A stretch of 47,968 nt of DNA from Clostridia bacterium (GTDB lineage: Bacteria > Bacillota > Clostridia > Christensenellales > Aristaeellaceae): the NCBI GenBank assembly GCA_017459565.1, contig JAFUCP010000003.1, positions 1 through 47,968 on the forward strand, written 5' to 3'. The position numbers and the translations under genes are program-made. Shown one piece after another: positions 16,493 through 23,292 of this stretch (its first letter is position 1; each line of letters opens with the position of its first letter). The notes beneath the pieces were generated by a model. That model worked only from the letters and a program-made list of their open reading frames with translations, was not told where the DNA came from and did no database searches.

Positions 16493-17740
16493 ATGGCGCT
16501 CAGGCGAATCGATGTAAACGCGGAATGGCACCCCTCCGGCGGGCCGAAGGGCCTTTTCCTGTTCGGGGACGCGGTGGAGCGCATGGAGGCGCTGCTCGGC
16601 GAATACGAGGGCAGGATCAAGCTGATCTACATGGACCCGCCCTTCATGACCGGGGACCGCTTTTTCATGCGCGTGCGCGTGGGAGAGGAGCAGTGGCGCA
16701 GGGGCAAGGGCAGCTTTGTGCAGCAGAGCTTTTCGGACCGGCTGGATCGGAACGGGTACCTGGCGCTGATGCGCCGGGTGCTGGAGCTGTCCCGGCGGCT
16801 GCTCAGCGATGAGGGCATGATCTTCGTCCACCTGGACTACCGCGCTCATCCCCATGTGCGGCTCTTGATGGATGAGATCTTCGGGGAGGACAACCTGCTC
16901 AACGAGATCGTATGGGTGTACCAGAGCGGCGGGCGCAGCCTGTACCACTTCAGCCGCAAGCACGATGTGATCCTGTTCTACCGCAAGACGGAGCGCTACG
17001 ACTTTAATATCGACGCGGTGAAGGCCCCGCGCACCCAGCCCCGCACCAGCCACATGCGCCGCCATGTGGACCCGGACGGCCGGGTGTACCGCTCCATCCG
17101 CTCCGGCGGAAGGGTATATACCTATTACGACGACGATCCCGTCGCCCCCACCGACGTGTGGCAGGACCTGCCCCATTTGCAGCAAAGGGACCCGGAGCGC
17201 ACGGGCTACGACGCCCAGAAGCCGCTGGCGCTGCTGGACCGCATCGTGCGCTGCGCCTCCCGGGAGGGGGATTGGGTGCTGGACCCCTTCGCCGGCAGCG
17301 GCACCACGCTGGAGGCGGCCCGGCGCAACGGCCGCCGCTTCATCGGCATCGACGCCTGCCCGCTGACGCTGAACATCGCACGGCGCAGGCTGGCCGGGGC
17401 GGACTACGGCATCCTGCTGGACGGCGCGGCGGCGACGGAGGGCGCGCCGGTCTGCAAGGCCGGCGTGCGATCGGGCGTGGGCTTTTACCATTTGATGCTG
17501 GAGAATTTTGAAATTGATATCCCGAATCTGCCCGAGGGTGCGCAGAGCATGGACTGCGTGGATAACTGGTCGGCGGGCTACCTGCGGCCCGAGGGCTACC
17601 GGGTGATGGCGGAATTTGCCCGAAACAAGCGCGAAGGCGCGCTGCGCCGGGAGCTGGCCATTCCCGCCTACGCGGGGGAGCTGGCGCTGTGCGTGGCCGA
17701 CGTGACCGGGCGCAGCTTCTATTTCGCCCTGGAGCCGTGA
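16493..17740 (+). CDS. Orphan site-specific DNA methyltransferase (N6-adenine/N4-cytosine, motif IV before motif I)
   Basis: S-adenosylmethionine-dependent DNA methyltransferase, 415 residues. Catalytic motif IV is DPPF at 48-51 (LIYMDPPFMTGD). The SAM-binding motif I is DPFAGSGTT at about 264-272 (VLDPFAGSGTTLEAARRNGRRFIGID). This IV-then-I order is typical of the beta class of N6/N4 enzymes. NEIVWVYQSGGR and RKHDVILFYRK fit the segments that follow motif IV, and DVWQDLP with QKPLALLDRIV the family's pre-motif-I block. About 115 residues after the core (from about 300) match nothing I recognise. Start at 16493 follows GGGAGGG; a GTG at 16448 is open upstream but has no site. No restriction endonuclease or specificity gene is adjacent, so this is a solitary enzyme, perhaps regulatory or a remnant. 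Recognition sequence is unknown. Confidence 0.88.
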   Translation: MALRRIDVNAEWHPSGGPKGLFLFGDAVERMEALLGEYEGRIKLIYMDPPFMTGDRFFMRVRVGEEQWRRGKGSFVQQSFSDRLDRNGYLALMRRVLELSRRLLSDEGMIFVHLDYRAHPHVRLLMDEIFGEDNLLNEIVWVYQSGGRSLYHFSRKHDVILFYRKTERYDFNIDAVKAPRTQPRTSHMRRHVDPDGRVYRSIRSGGRVYTYYDDDPVAPTDVWQDLPHLQQRDPERTGYDAQKPLALLDRIVRCASREGDWVLDPFAGSGTTLEAARRNGRRFIGIDACPLTLNIARRRLAGADYGILLDGAAATEGAPVCKAGVRSGVGFYHLMLENFEIDIPNLPEGAQSMDCVDNWSAGYLRPEGYRVMAEFARNKREGALRRELAIPAYAGELALCVADVTGRSFYFALEP

Positions 17741-17814
17741 ACGCCCAGAATGGTTATGATTTATTAATATTCAGGCAACATTGATCTCTTATAATACCGC
17801 AGGGAGGCGAGAAT

Positions 17815-18012
17815 ATGCTCCTCAACGTCGGCGACCTCGTGAAGATGCGCAAGCCGCATCCCTGCGGGAACGACATCTGGAAGATCACCTACGTGGGCGC
17901 GGACATCAAAATGCGCTGTGAAAAGTGCGAGCGCATCGTGATGCTGGAGCGCCCCGTGTTTGAAAAGCGCGTAAAGAAGCTGCTGGAGAGCGCGGCGGGG
18001 GACAAGGCGTGA
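17815..18012 (+). CDS. DUF951 domain-containing protein
   Basis: Small protein of 65 residues, matching DUF951 throughout: VGDLVKMRKPHPCGNDIW, VGADIKMRCEKC, and the ending VFEKRVKK. It has three Cys (HPCG and CEKC), suggesting a small zinc-binding or OB-like fold. The function is not known; in many Bacillota it sits near translation or replication genes. Start at 17815 follows AGGGAGG. A TATAAT at 17790-17795 could be a -10 element, although no good -35 is found upstream. Its stop overlaps the next start (GTGA), so it is coupled to the first signal peptidase gene. Confidence 0.9.
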   Translation: MLLNVGDLVKMRKPHPCGNDIWKITYVGADIKMRCEKCERIVMLERPVFEKRVKKLLESAAGDKA

Positions 18013-18521
18013 AACGCCTGCGTCGGGCGCTGGCCGCGCTGGCCGTGCTGGCCGTCGCCCTGGGGCTGGGCCTCGCGGTGCGCAGGTTCGGCGTCGGCAC
18101 GGTGCGCGTGGCCGGTGTTTCCATGCGGGAAACGCTCTCGGGCGGAGATGTGGCACTGGTGACGCGCTTTGATTACCTGGATGGGCGAGCGCCGCGGCGG
18201 GGCGACGTGGTGGAATGTCGCTTCCCGGGCCGCGGCGATACCTATATCAAGCGCGTGGTAGCCCTGCCCGGGGACGAGGCGCGCTTTGAGGGCGGGCGGC
18301 TGATATTGAACGGCGAGGCCGTGAGTGAGTCCTACGTCTCCAGCCCCACCGGCGATTACAGCGTGCGGCTGGGCGAGGACGAGTTCCTCGTGCTGGGGGA
18401 CAACCGGGCGGAAAGCTACGACAGCCGCATGGCGGATATGGGCCCCGTGGGGCGCGACGCCTTCCTGGGCCGGGTGCGCTGGGTGGTCTGGCCGCTGGAC
18501 AGGATCGGGCCGGTGCGATAG
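18009..18521 (+). CDS. lepB: Signal peptidase I (short form)
   Basis: Membrane serine protease that removes signal peptides from exported proteins; 170 residues. One N-terminal membrane helix (about 8-24) precedes the catalytic serine, Ser38 in AGVSMRETL. The general-base lysine is Lys81 in YIKRVVALPGD, and box E is LGDNRAESYDSR. The GTG start overlaps the stop of the DUF951 gene by four bases. A second, longer signal peptidase gene follows after 54 bp. The presence of two is normal in Bacillota, where paralogues divide substrates. Catalytic residues are intact in both. Confidence 0.93.
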   Translation: MKRLRRALAALAVLAVALGLGLAVRRFGVGTVRVAGVSMRETLSGGDVALVTRFDYLDGRAPRRGDVVECRFPGRGDTYIKRVVALPGDEARFEGGRLILNGEAVSESYVSSPTGDYSVRLGEDEFLVLGDNRAESYDSRMADMGPVGRDAFLGRVRWVVWPLDRIGPVR

Positions 18522-18575
18522 GCAAAGGACGCCGCCGCGGCGCGCGGCGATTTGAGGATAAGGAGAAAAGGCGCA

Positions 18576-19298
18576 ATGGATCAGAACAACACAAGCCTCA
18601 TGGACAATCAGGACGTGACCGGGGCCGAAAAGGAGCCGTCTGAGAAGAAGGGCGCGGGCAAGCCCAAAAAATCCATCGGCAGGGAAATATTGGAGTGGAT
18701 CGTCGCGCTCGTGGCGGCGGTGCTGGTGGTCATGGTCCTCCAGACTTTCCTGTTCAGGATGATCCGCGTGGACGGCCATTCCATGGATACCACCCTTGCG
18801 GACGGCGAGCGGCTGTTTGTCAGCGTGGCGGATGTGAAGTTCGGGGATGTGCAGCGCGACAGCGTGGTCATTTGCCACTATCCCAACCGCTATAACAAGT
18901 TCCTGGGCCTCATCGACATGCCCACCTACTTCGTCAAGCGCTGCGTGGCGGTGCCGGGCGACACCGTCTACTGTGAAAACGGCGTGACCCACGTGGTCTA
19001 TGAGCAGGACGGCGAAACCGTGGACGAGGCGCTGGATGAGCGCTACGCGCTGTATTTCATGTACGGCAGCGATCACGATTACGAGCCGCATGTGCTGGGC
19101 GAGGACGAATACTTCGTGGTGGGCGACAACCGCTACAACAGCCATGATTCCCGGGACTGGAACGGCCCGGACGTGACCGGGAGCAGCGGCAACGACGGCA
19201 GCGCGGACAACAACGTGGGCCCCATCCCCAAAAGCATGATCGTGGGCCGCGTGCGCCACGTCATATGGCCCCTGAACAAGATTCGCGGCGTGGATTGA
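18576..19298 (+). CDS. lepB: Signal peptidase I (long form)
   Basis: Second type I signal peptidase, 240 residues. The cytosolic N-terminus is unusually hydrophilic and charged (about 36 residues) before the single membrane helix (WIVALVAAVLVVMVLQTFLF, about 41-60). Catalytic Ser69 lies in VDGHSMDTTL, Lys121 in YFVKRCVAVPGD, and box E is VGDNRYNSHDSRDW. Compared with the preceding paralogue it has an insert of some 45 residues between the Lys and box E (GVTHVVYEQDGETVDEALDER) and a Gly/Asn/Asp-rich stretch after box E. Start at 18576 follows AAGGAG; an upstream in-frame TTG has no site. It lies 13 bp before the M1-like gene. Confidence 0.94.
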   Translation: MDQNNTSLMDNQDVTGAEKEPSEKKGAGKPKKSIGREILEWIVALVAAVLVVMVLQTFLFRMIRVDGHSMDTTLADGERLFVSVADVKFGDVQRDSVVICHYPNRYNKFLGLIDMPTYFVKRCVAVPGDTVYCENGVTHVVYEQDGETVDEALDERYALYFMYGSDHDYEPHVLGEDEYFVVGDNRYNSHDSRDWNGPDVTGSSGNDGSADNNVGPIPKSMIVGRVRHVIWPLNKIRGVD

Positions 19299-19311
19299 CG
19301 GGGGCGGCGCT

Positions 19312-20826
19312 ATGAGAAATAAAAAGTTGATTCGGGTCATGGCCATCGTGCTGGCGGTGCTGCTGGCCGGCGGCGTGGTCTTCAGCGCGCTGTTCAGCGC
19401 CCTTTCGGAGGAAGCACTCCCGCGCCGCGATGCGCGCAACAGCTGTGAGCTGACAATGGAATACCTTGAGGATGAACAGGCGCTGCACATCACGCAGCGC
19501 CTCACCTATATCAATCCGTCGGAGGACCCGCTGAACGCGGTGGTGTTCTACGCGGCGGGCAACATGTTCCGGCGGGAAGGCGCGCTGATGTATGGCGCGG
19601 CGGAGCTGGAGCCGGTGTTTTTCGCGGGCTATGCCCCGGCGGGCATCGAGCTGCGCGGCGTAAAATGCGACGGGGAGATGACGGACTACGGCTTCCAGGG
19701 GGAGCAGGAGCTGTACCTGCGCGCAGCCTGCGAGCTGGAGGCGGGCGGGCAGTGCGAATTTGAGTTTGACTATTACCTGCTTCTGATGAACTGCGGGGCG
19801 TTCCAGGGCGCGGGGGACACAGACGTGCGGCTCAGCGCGTTTTATTTCGTCCCCGGCGTCTACGACGCGCGCTATAGGGAGTTCATATTGAAAAAGCCGC
19901 TGCCCCATACCCGCTGGCTGTACTGCGACGCCGCGGATTTCAGCGTGACGCTGACGCTGCCGGAGGGCTTCGAAGTCGCATCGACGGGCGAAGTGACGCA
20001 GAGGACCCCGGGAGACGGTCGCGCGACCTGGCGCATGGCGGCGCGGGATGTCCGGGAGTTTGCCCTCAGCTTCGGCCGCCGGTACCGCACCTTTGAGGGG
20101 CAGACTGCCTCCGGGGTGCGGGTACGGGTGCTGACCAACGTGCGTGGCGCGGGGGCGCGGGCGCTGGACGCGGCGGTTTCAGCCGTCGAACAGTGCGAGG
20201 ACTGGTTCGGTCCCTTTCCCACTTCTGAGTTTGAAATCGCCCAGTCGGATTATCCCCTGGGGGTGCTGAACTTCCCCGGGCTCATCTGGCTGTCCGAGGG
20301 GCTTTTTAAGGGAGGACAGGCCGAGACCATGGCGAAGCGCCTGCGCTTCGGCGTTGCCCAGCAGTATTTCGGGCTGTCGGCCTATGTGGAGCCCTCGGCG
20401 GACGCCTGGCTGTCCGACGCCGTGAGCGAATATGTTTCCTATCTGCTGTTGGAGGCGGCGGAGGGGGAGGACCGCTTCCTGAAGGCGATCAACCGGGATT
20501 GGGTCAGCGCCCTGCAACAGACCGTCCCCGGCGGGCTGACCGTCACCAGCGACGCGGCGCTGTTTGACACGGCCTCCTATGGCGTGGTGGTCCTCAGGCG
20601 CGGCGCGGTGGTGCTGCATGAGCTGCGCCGGGCCATGGGGCTTGAAGGGTTGCTTTCGGGGCTCAGAAGATTCCATGAGATGGGCACGGATGGGAGGACG
20701 CTTACGGAGATGGACCTCGTCGCGGCCATGGACGCGGCGACGGGCGGCTCCTGGGAGGCGTTTTTGACCGACTGGGTGTTCAACGTGGGGGATTATACGG
20801 ACCAGTACATCGACTGGTTCGATTGA
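19312..20826 (+). CDS. Membrane-anchored M1 aminopeptidase-like protein lacking all zinc and catalytic residues
   Basis: Protein of 504 residues with one N-terminal helix (about 6-28), then an extracellular region laid out like M1 (gluzincin) peptidases: beta-sandwich (about 45-210) and thermolysin-like part (about 220-500). At the zinc site the family's HExxH-x18-E aligns with 346-350 FGVAQ followed by QYFG, and D369 in WLSDAVSEY. All three ligands and the catalytic Glu are therefore replaced (F, G, Q and D). The GxMEN substrate loop aligns with GVLNF at 317-321. The surrounding fold signatures (FGPFPTSEFEIAQSDYP, LIWLSEGLF) are kept and the frame is intact, so this is a conserved non-enzyme rather than a pseudogene. 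It follows two signal peptidase genes, only 13 bp after the second. A role as binding or chaperone partner at the membrane is possible but inferred. Confidence 0.8.
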   Translation: MRNKKLIRVMAIVLAVLLAGGVVFSALFSALSEEALPRRDARNSCELTMEYLEDEQALHITQRLTYINPSEDPLNAVVFYAAGNMFRREGALMYGAAELEPVFFAGYAPAGIELRGVKCDGEMTDYGFQGEQELYLRAACELEAGGQCEFEFDYYLLLMNCGAFQGAGDTDVRLSAFYFVPGVYDARYREFILKKPLPHTRWLYCDAADFSVTLTLPEGFEVASTGEVTQRTPGDGRATWRMAARDVREFALSFGRRYRTFEGQTASGVRVRVLTNVRGAGARALDAAVSAVEQCEDWFGPFPTSEFEIAQSDYPLGVLNFPGLIWLSEGLFKGGQAETMAKRLRFGVAQQYFGLSAYVEPSADAWLSDAVSEYVSYLLLEAAEGEDRFLKAINRDWVSALQQTVPGGLTVTSDAALFDTASYGVVVLRRGAVVLHELRRAMGLEGLLSGLRRFHEMGTDGRTLTEMDLVAAMDAATGGSWEAFLTDWVFNVGDYTDQYIDWFD

Positions 20827-20856
20827 CGCCGGAGCTGTCGGATGCCGGCATAGCGT

Positions 20857-20905
20857 AAGGGGCTGCCTCAAAATAAAGGCCGCCTCTGTTTTGAGACAGC
20901 CCCTT
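20857..20905. terminator. GGGGCTGTCTC-family hairpin between convergent genes
   Basis: Arms 20857-20873 and 20889-20905 pair over 17 bp with one G-T wobble. It lies 30 bp after the M1-like gene and 23 bp beyond the XpaC-like stop on the other strand. Likely bidirectional terminator; also a member of the repeat family seen at 12914 and 13162. Confidence 0.65.
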
Positions 20906-20928
20906 AAATATGTCTTTTGATCGTTGGG

Positions 20929-21921
20929 TCAGTGCCCGCCGCCGGCGCGCAGGCCGCTCTGCTGCTCCAGCAGGCCGTCGCTGGCCATCATGGTCTCCAG
21001 CACGCTGATATCGGCCTCCACATCCAGCGCCTCGGTGCGGAACAGTCGGTCCTGCTGCTGTTCAAAGGCGTGTACCAGCGTGTCCAGCACGGCTTCGATC
21101 TTCTTGCGGGAGGCCACGATGTTTTCGCCCTGATAGCTCTGCTTTTCCATCAGACTGTAGGATTTGAGCAGCTTGAGAGTGGTGGGCAGGTAGTAGTTCA
21201 TGAACTTGCGCACCTCTTCGGCGCGCTCGGGCTTTTCGCGGACCACGCGGAAGATGCTGGCGGTAAGCTCGCCGATGCGGTCGATGCGATCGGAGACGCC
21301 TTTGTCCTCAATCTCGTCGTTCAGATGGCGGATTTGGCGCAGCTTGTCCTCAAAGTCCTCGTTCTCCATGCCGGTCTTGCGGGGCTTGGTCGGCTCTCGC
21401 TTCGGCTCGGCGGGGGCTTCGGCCTGGGGGCTCGGAGCCTGCTGTGTCTTTTGGGCCTGGACATTCCGGGCATCCTCCACGGTGCGGGCCCGGTTCTCCG
21501 GGGAGACGAAAACGTTGATCACGGGATCGACGAAACGGGTCTCCACCGTCGCGCCCTCCATGCCCTCCATATAGAGCATCATGTGGCTGCGGTCGATATA
21601 GGCGTTGCCGCGGATCATGCCCTCGTCGATCATCGTCTGCAAATCGTGGACGGCGGCGCTGTTGGATACGCCCAGAGTGGCCGCCAGCTCGCGGATGCTG
21701 ATGCTGTCGGAGCCCCGGCTGATGATGGCGCTGGCGTAGCGGCGATAGGTCTGGTACCGCTTGCGAACGGTCTCGTTCTTGATGCGCTTGTACAGCAGAT
21801 AACCGCCCACGGCCTTTGTGATCAGCTCGGGGATGGCAAAGAGTATGATGATCGCCACAAACGAGGGATTGCTCGGCGGATCCTCGGGTATGGTGATGTT
21901 TCCGAATTTCCTCTTGGACAT
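20929..21921 (-). CDS. XpaC-like (PF10112-type) membrane protein with N-terminal helix-turn-helix-like segment
   Basis: Protein of 330 residues. A hydrophobic segment lies at about 20-43 (FVAIIILFAIPELITKAVGGYLLY). After it comes a winged-helix-like piece (SIRELAATLGVSNSAAVHDLQTMIDEGMI, about 73-103). A low-complexity linker rich in Pro, Ala, Gln and Glu spans about 148-185. The C-terminal XpaC domain has the characteristic IRHLNDEIEDKGVSDRIDRI and VRKFMNYYLPTTLKLLKSY. The name XpaC comes from a phenotype (indolyl phosphate hydrolysis), not a proven enzyme. Related proteins usually sit beside TelA-type tellurite/toxic anion resistance genes and may act in envelope stress; no TelA is present here. 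Start at 21921 follows GAGGTG. Own promoter at 21945-21973. Confidence 0.82.
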   Translation of the reverse strand: MSKRKFGNITIPEDPPSNPSFVAIIILFAIPELITKAVGGYLLYKRIKNETVRKRYQTYRRYASAIISRGSDSISIRELAATLGVSNSAAVHDLQTMIDEGMIRGNAYIDRSHMMLYMEGMEGATVETRFVDPVINVFVSPENRARTVEDARNVQAQKTQQAPSPQAEAPAEPKREPTKPRKTGMENEDFEDKLRQIRHLNDEIEDKGVSDRIDRIGELTASIFRVVREKPERAEEVRKFMNYYLPTTLKLLKSYSLMEKQSYQGENIVASRKKIEAVLDTLVHAFEQQQDRLFRTEALDVEADISVLETMMASDGLLEQQSGLRAGGGH

Positions 21922-21944
21922 TTCAACTACACCTCATGGCATGG

Positions 21945-21973
21945 ATTATACCATGAACGCGCCGTGCGTTCAA
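21945..21973 (-). promoter_or_regulatory. SigA-type promoter of the XpaC-like gene
   Basis: Minus strand TTGAAC, 17-bp spacer, TATAAT, 24 bp before the ATG. The same two hexamers and spacing recur at the AraC-type gene promoter. Confidence 0.75.
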
Positions 21974-22001
21974 GGGCGCAGCGCATAAAAACCTCAGTAA
22001 A

Positions 22002-22023
22002 GCCGCTCAACTGTCAAAGCGGC
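22002..22023 (-). terminator. Possible terminator of the AraC-type gene
   Basis: A 6-bp GC stem (GCCGCT/AGCGGC) with a 10-nt loop is followed on the minus strand by a T-rich run (TTTACTGAGGTTTTTA). It starts 4 bp after the AraC-type stop. The stem is short, so this is tentative. Confidence 0.4.
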
Positions 22024-22026
22024 GCG

Positions 22027-22932
22027 CTATGTCATGTCGCCGTAGATTTCCCGGTATCGGGAGGGCGTGCAGTTCTTGGCGTCGCGGAACACGCGGTTGA
22101 AGGTGGCGACGCTGCCGAAGCCCGCGCGCATGGCGATTTCCTGAATGGGCTGGTGGGAGTGGATCAGCAGCTCCTCCGCCATGCTGACGCGCTTTCGGCG
22201 CAGGTATTCCGAAAAGGACATGCCCATCTGCTGCTTGAACACCCGGGAGAAGTAGCACTTCGAAAAGCCTGTGAAGCTGCTGACATCGCTTAAGGATATG
22301 TCCCGCATACAGTTCTGGTCGATGTACAGCCGCGCGCTGTCCACGATCTCCGGGTCGATGCGGTGGTTTCTGAAATCGCCCTGGCGCTGTTCCCGGGACA
22401 TGGCAAACTGCCCCAGCCGCGCGTACATCTGCAAAAGATAGGAATAGCACAGCGAGTTCCACAAAAGCTCCCGCCGCTCATAGCAGCTGACGGTTTGCAA
22501 AAGCAGCGCGCGGATGGACTCCAGGGCCTCCGACTGGCCTGTCAGATAGATGGGCTCCTTCAGCATACCGTCCACCAGCTGCATATCCCGCATGTTGAAG
22601 ATGTTGTCCGGCTCAAACAGCAAAAGGTACCGGGCACTGCCCTCATGCATGGTCAGGCTGTGGGGGTGGTTGGGCGGCACGATCAGCACCTCATTGGACT
22701 GTACGCGATAGCTGCCGTCGTCCACGGTGTAGATGACCTCGCCCCGGATGGGCACGATAATCTCCACCGCGGAGTGGTAATGGCTTTCGAAGTGCCACGG
22801 AGTCTCGGAATACCACACGCGCAGCGAGGAGTGTTCGATGTAGGTCACATATTCCTGCTTGCCCTTGAGGATTCGGAAGCCGTCGGGAAAGCGGCTGCGG
22901 GTCATGATCTCCCCATTCGCACTGTTTTCCAT
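22027..22932 (-). CDS. AraC family transcriptional regulator with N-terminal cupin
   Basis: Regulator of 301 residues. The N-terminal cupin-type sensing domain (about 30-140) has the typical HFESHYHSAVEIIVPIRGEV and VLIVPPNHPHSL. The C-terminal DNA-binding part (about 205-300) has two helix-turn-helix units: ISLSDVSSFTGFSKCYFSRVFKQQMGMSFSEYL and PIQEIAMRAGFGSVATFNRVFRDAKNCTPSRYR. Start at 22932 follows GGAGGAG; a longer frame to 23004 would start upstream of the promoter. It is transcribed away from the sugar ABC operon, from a shared 360-bp regulatory region, and is therefore the best candidate for its sugar-responsive regulator. The inducer is unknown. Confidence 0.92.
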   Translation of the reverse strand: MENSANGEIMTRSRFPDGFRILKGKQEYVTYIEHSSLRVWYSETPWHFESHYHSAVEIIVPIRGEVIYTVDDGSYRVQSNEVLIVPPNHPHSLTMHEGSARYLLLFEPDNIFNMRDMQLVDGMLKEPIYLTGQSEALESIRALLLQTVSCYERRELLWNSLCYSYLLQMYARLGQFAMSREQRQGDFRNHRIDPEIVDSARLYIDQNCMRDISLSDVSSFTGFSKCYFSRVFKQQMGMSFSEYLRRKRVSMAEELLIHSHQPIQEIAMRAGFGSVATFNRVFRDAKNCTPSRYREIYGDMT

Positions 22933-22975
22933 GTTGAACTCCTCCGTGCAAAATGATAACCCATGCTGTGTATAT

Positions 22976-23004
22976 ATTATAACGGAAAAGTAACGGCGGT
23001 TCAA
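22976..23004 (-). promoter_or_regulatory. SigA-type promoter of the AraC-type gene
   Basis: Minus strand TTGAAC, 17-bp spacer, TATAAT, 43 bp before the chosen ATG at 22932. Confidence 0.72.
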
Positions 23005-23045
23005 TATTTTCGGCTTCCTTTTTTCTTAAAAATTTTTTTCGGTGT

Positions 23046-23060
23046 GCGCAATTGTTGCGC
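23046..23060. promoter_or_regulatory. Palindrome GCGCAA-TTG-TTGCGC
   Basis: Perfect 6-bp inverted repeat around three bases, about 130 bp upstream of the sugar operon -35. Size and TTGCGC half-sites suit a dimeric regulator site. Binding is not shown. Confidence 0.4.
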
Positions 23061-23076
23061 TCAGGGTGTAAAAATC

Positions 23077-23098
23077 AATAAGTGAGCGCTCATTAATT
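23077..23098. promoter_or_regulatory. LacI-family-type operator candidate with TGAGCGCTCA core
   Basis: The 10-bp core is a perfect palindrome identical to the centre of the ideal lac operator. Outer positions are AT-rich and partly symmetrical (9 of 11 pairs match over 22 bp). It lies 94 bp upstream of the -35 of the sugar ABC operon. No LacI-family gene is present in the window. Confidence 0.45.
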
Positions 23099-23191
23099 TG
23101 AAAGGGCGGATTAAATAAATGATAAGCGTGCGCCTGTGCCGCCATTGACCGTGCGCGCGCCTGAAATATGAAGAAAAAGGCGCGCTGTTGC

Positions 23192-23220
23192 TTGACATTA
23201 GGGCAATGTGCCATTATAAT
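23192..23220 (+). promoter_or_regulatory. Perfect-consensus SigA promoter of the sugar ABC operon
   Basis: TTGACA, exactly 17 bp, TATAAT: consensus in both hexamers and spacing. It lies 72 bp before the ATG at 23293. Such a strong core promoter usually needs repression to be regulated, in keeping with the palindromes upstream. Confidence 0.88.
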
Positions 23221-23292
23221 AACTATGTGAGTTGTCTGATTTGTTGTCAATGTGAACAATCAGGCGACATCAAAGAGGAGGAGGAAAATATC

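Larger units (their letters stand above)
22933..23292. promoter_or_regulatory. Divergent regulatory region (360 bp) of AraC-type gene and sugar ABC operon
   Basis: No gene lies here. It holds the minus-strand promoter of the AraC-type gene (22976-23004), two palindromes (23046-23060 and 23077-23098), the perfect-consensus plus-strand promoter (23192-23220), and a leader stem-loop at about 23227-23266 just before the ribosome site AGGAGGAGG. Confidence 0.7.
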
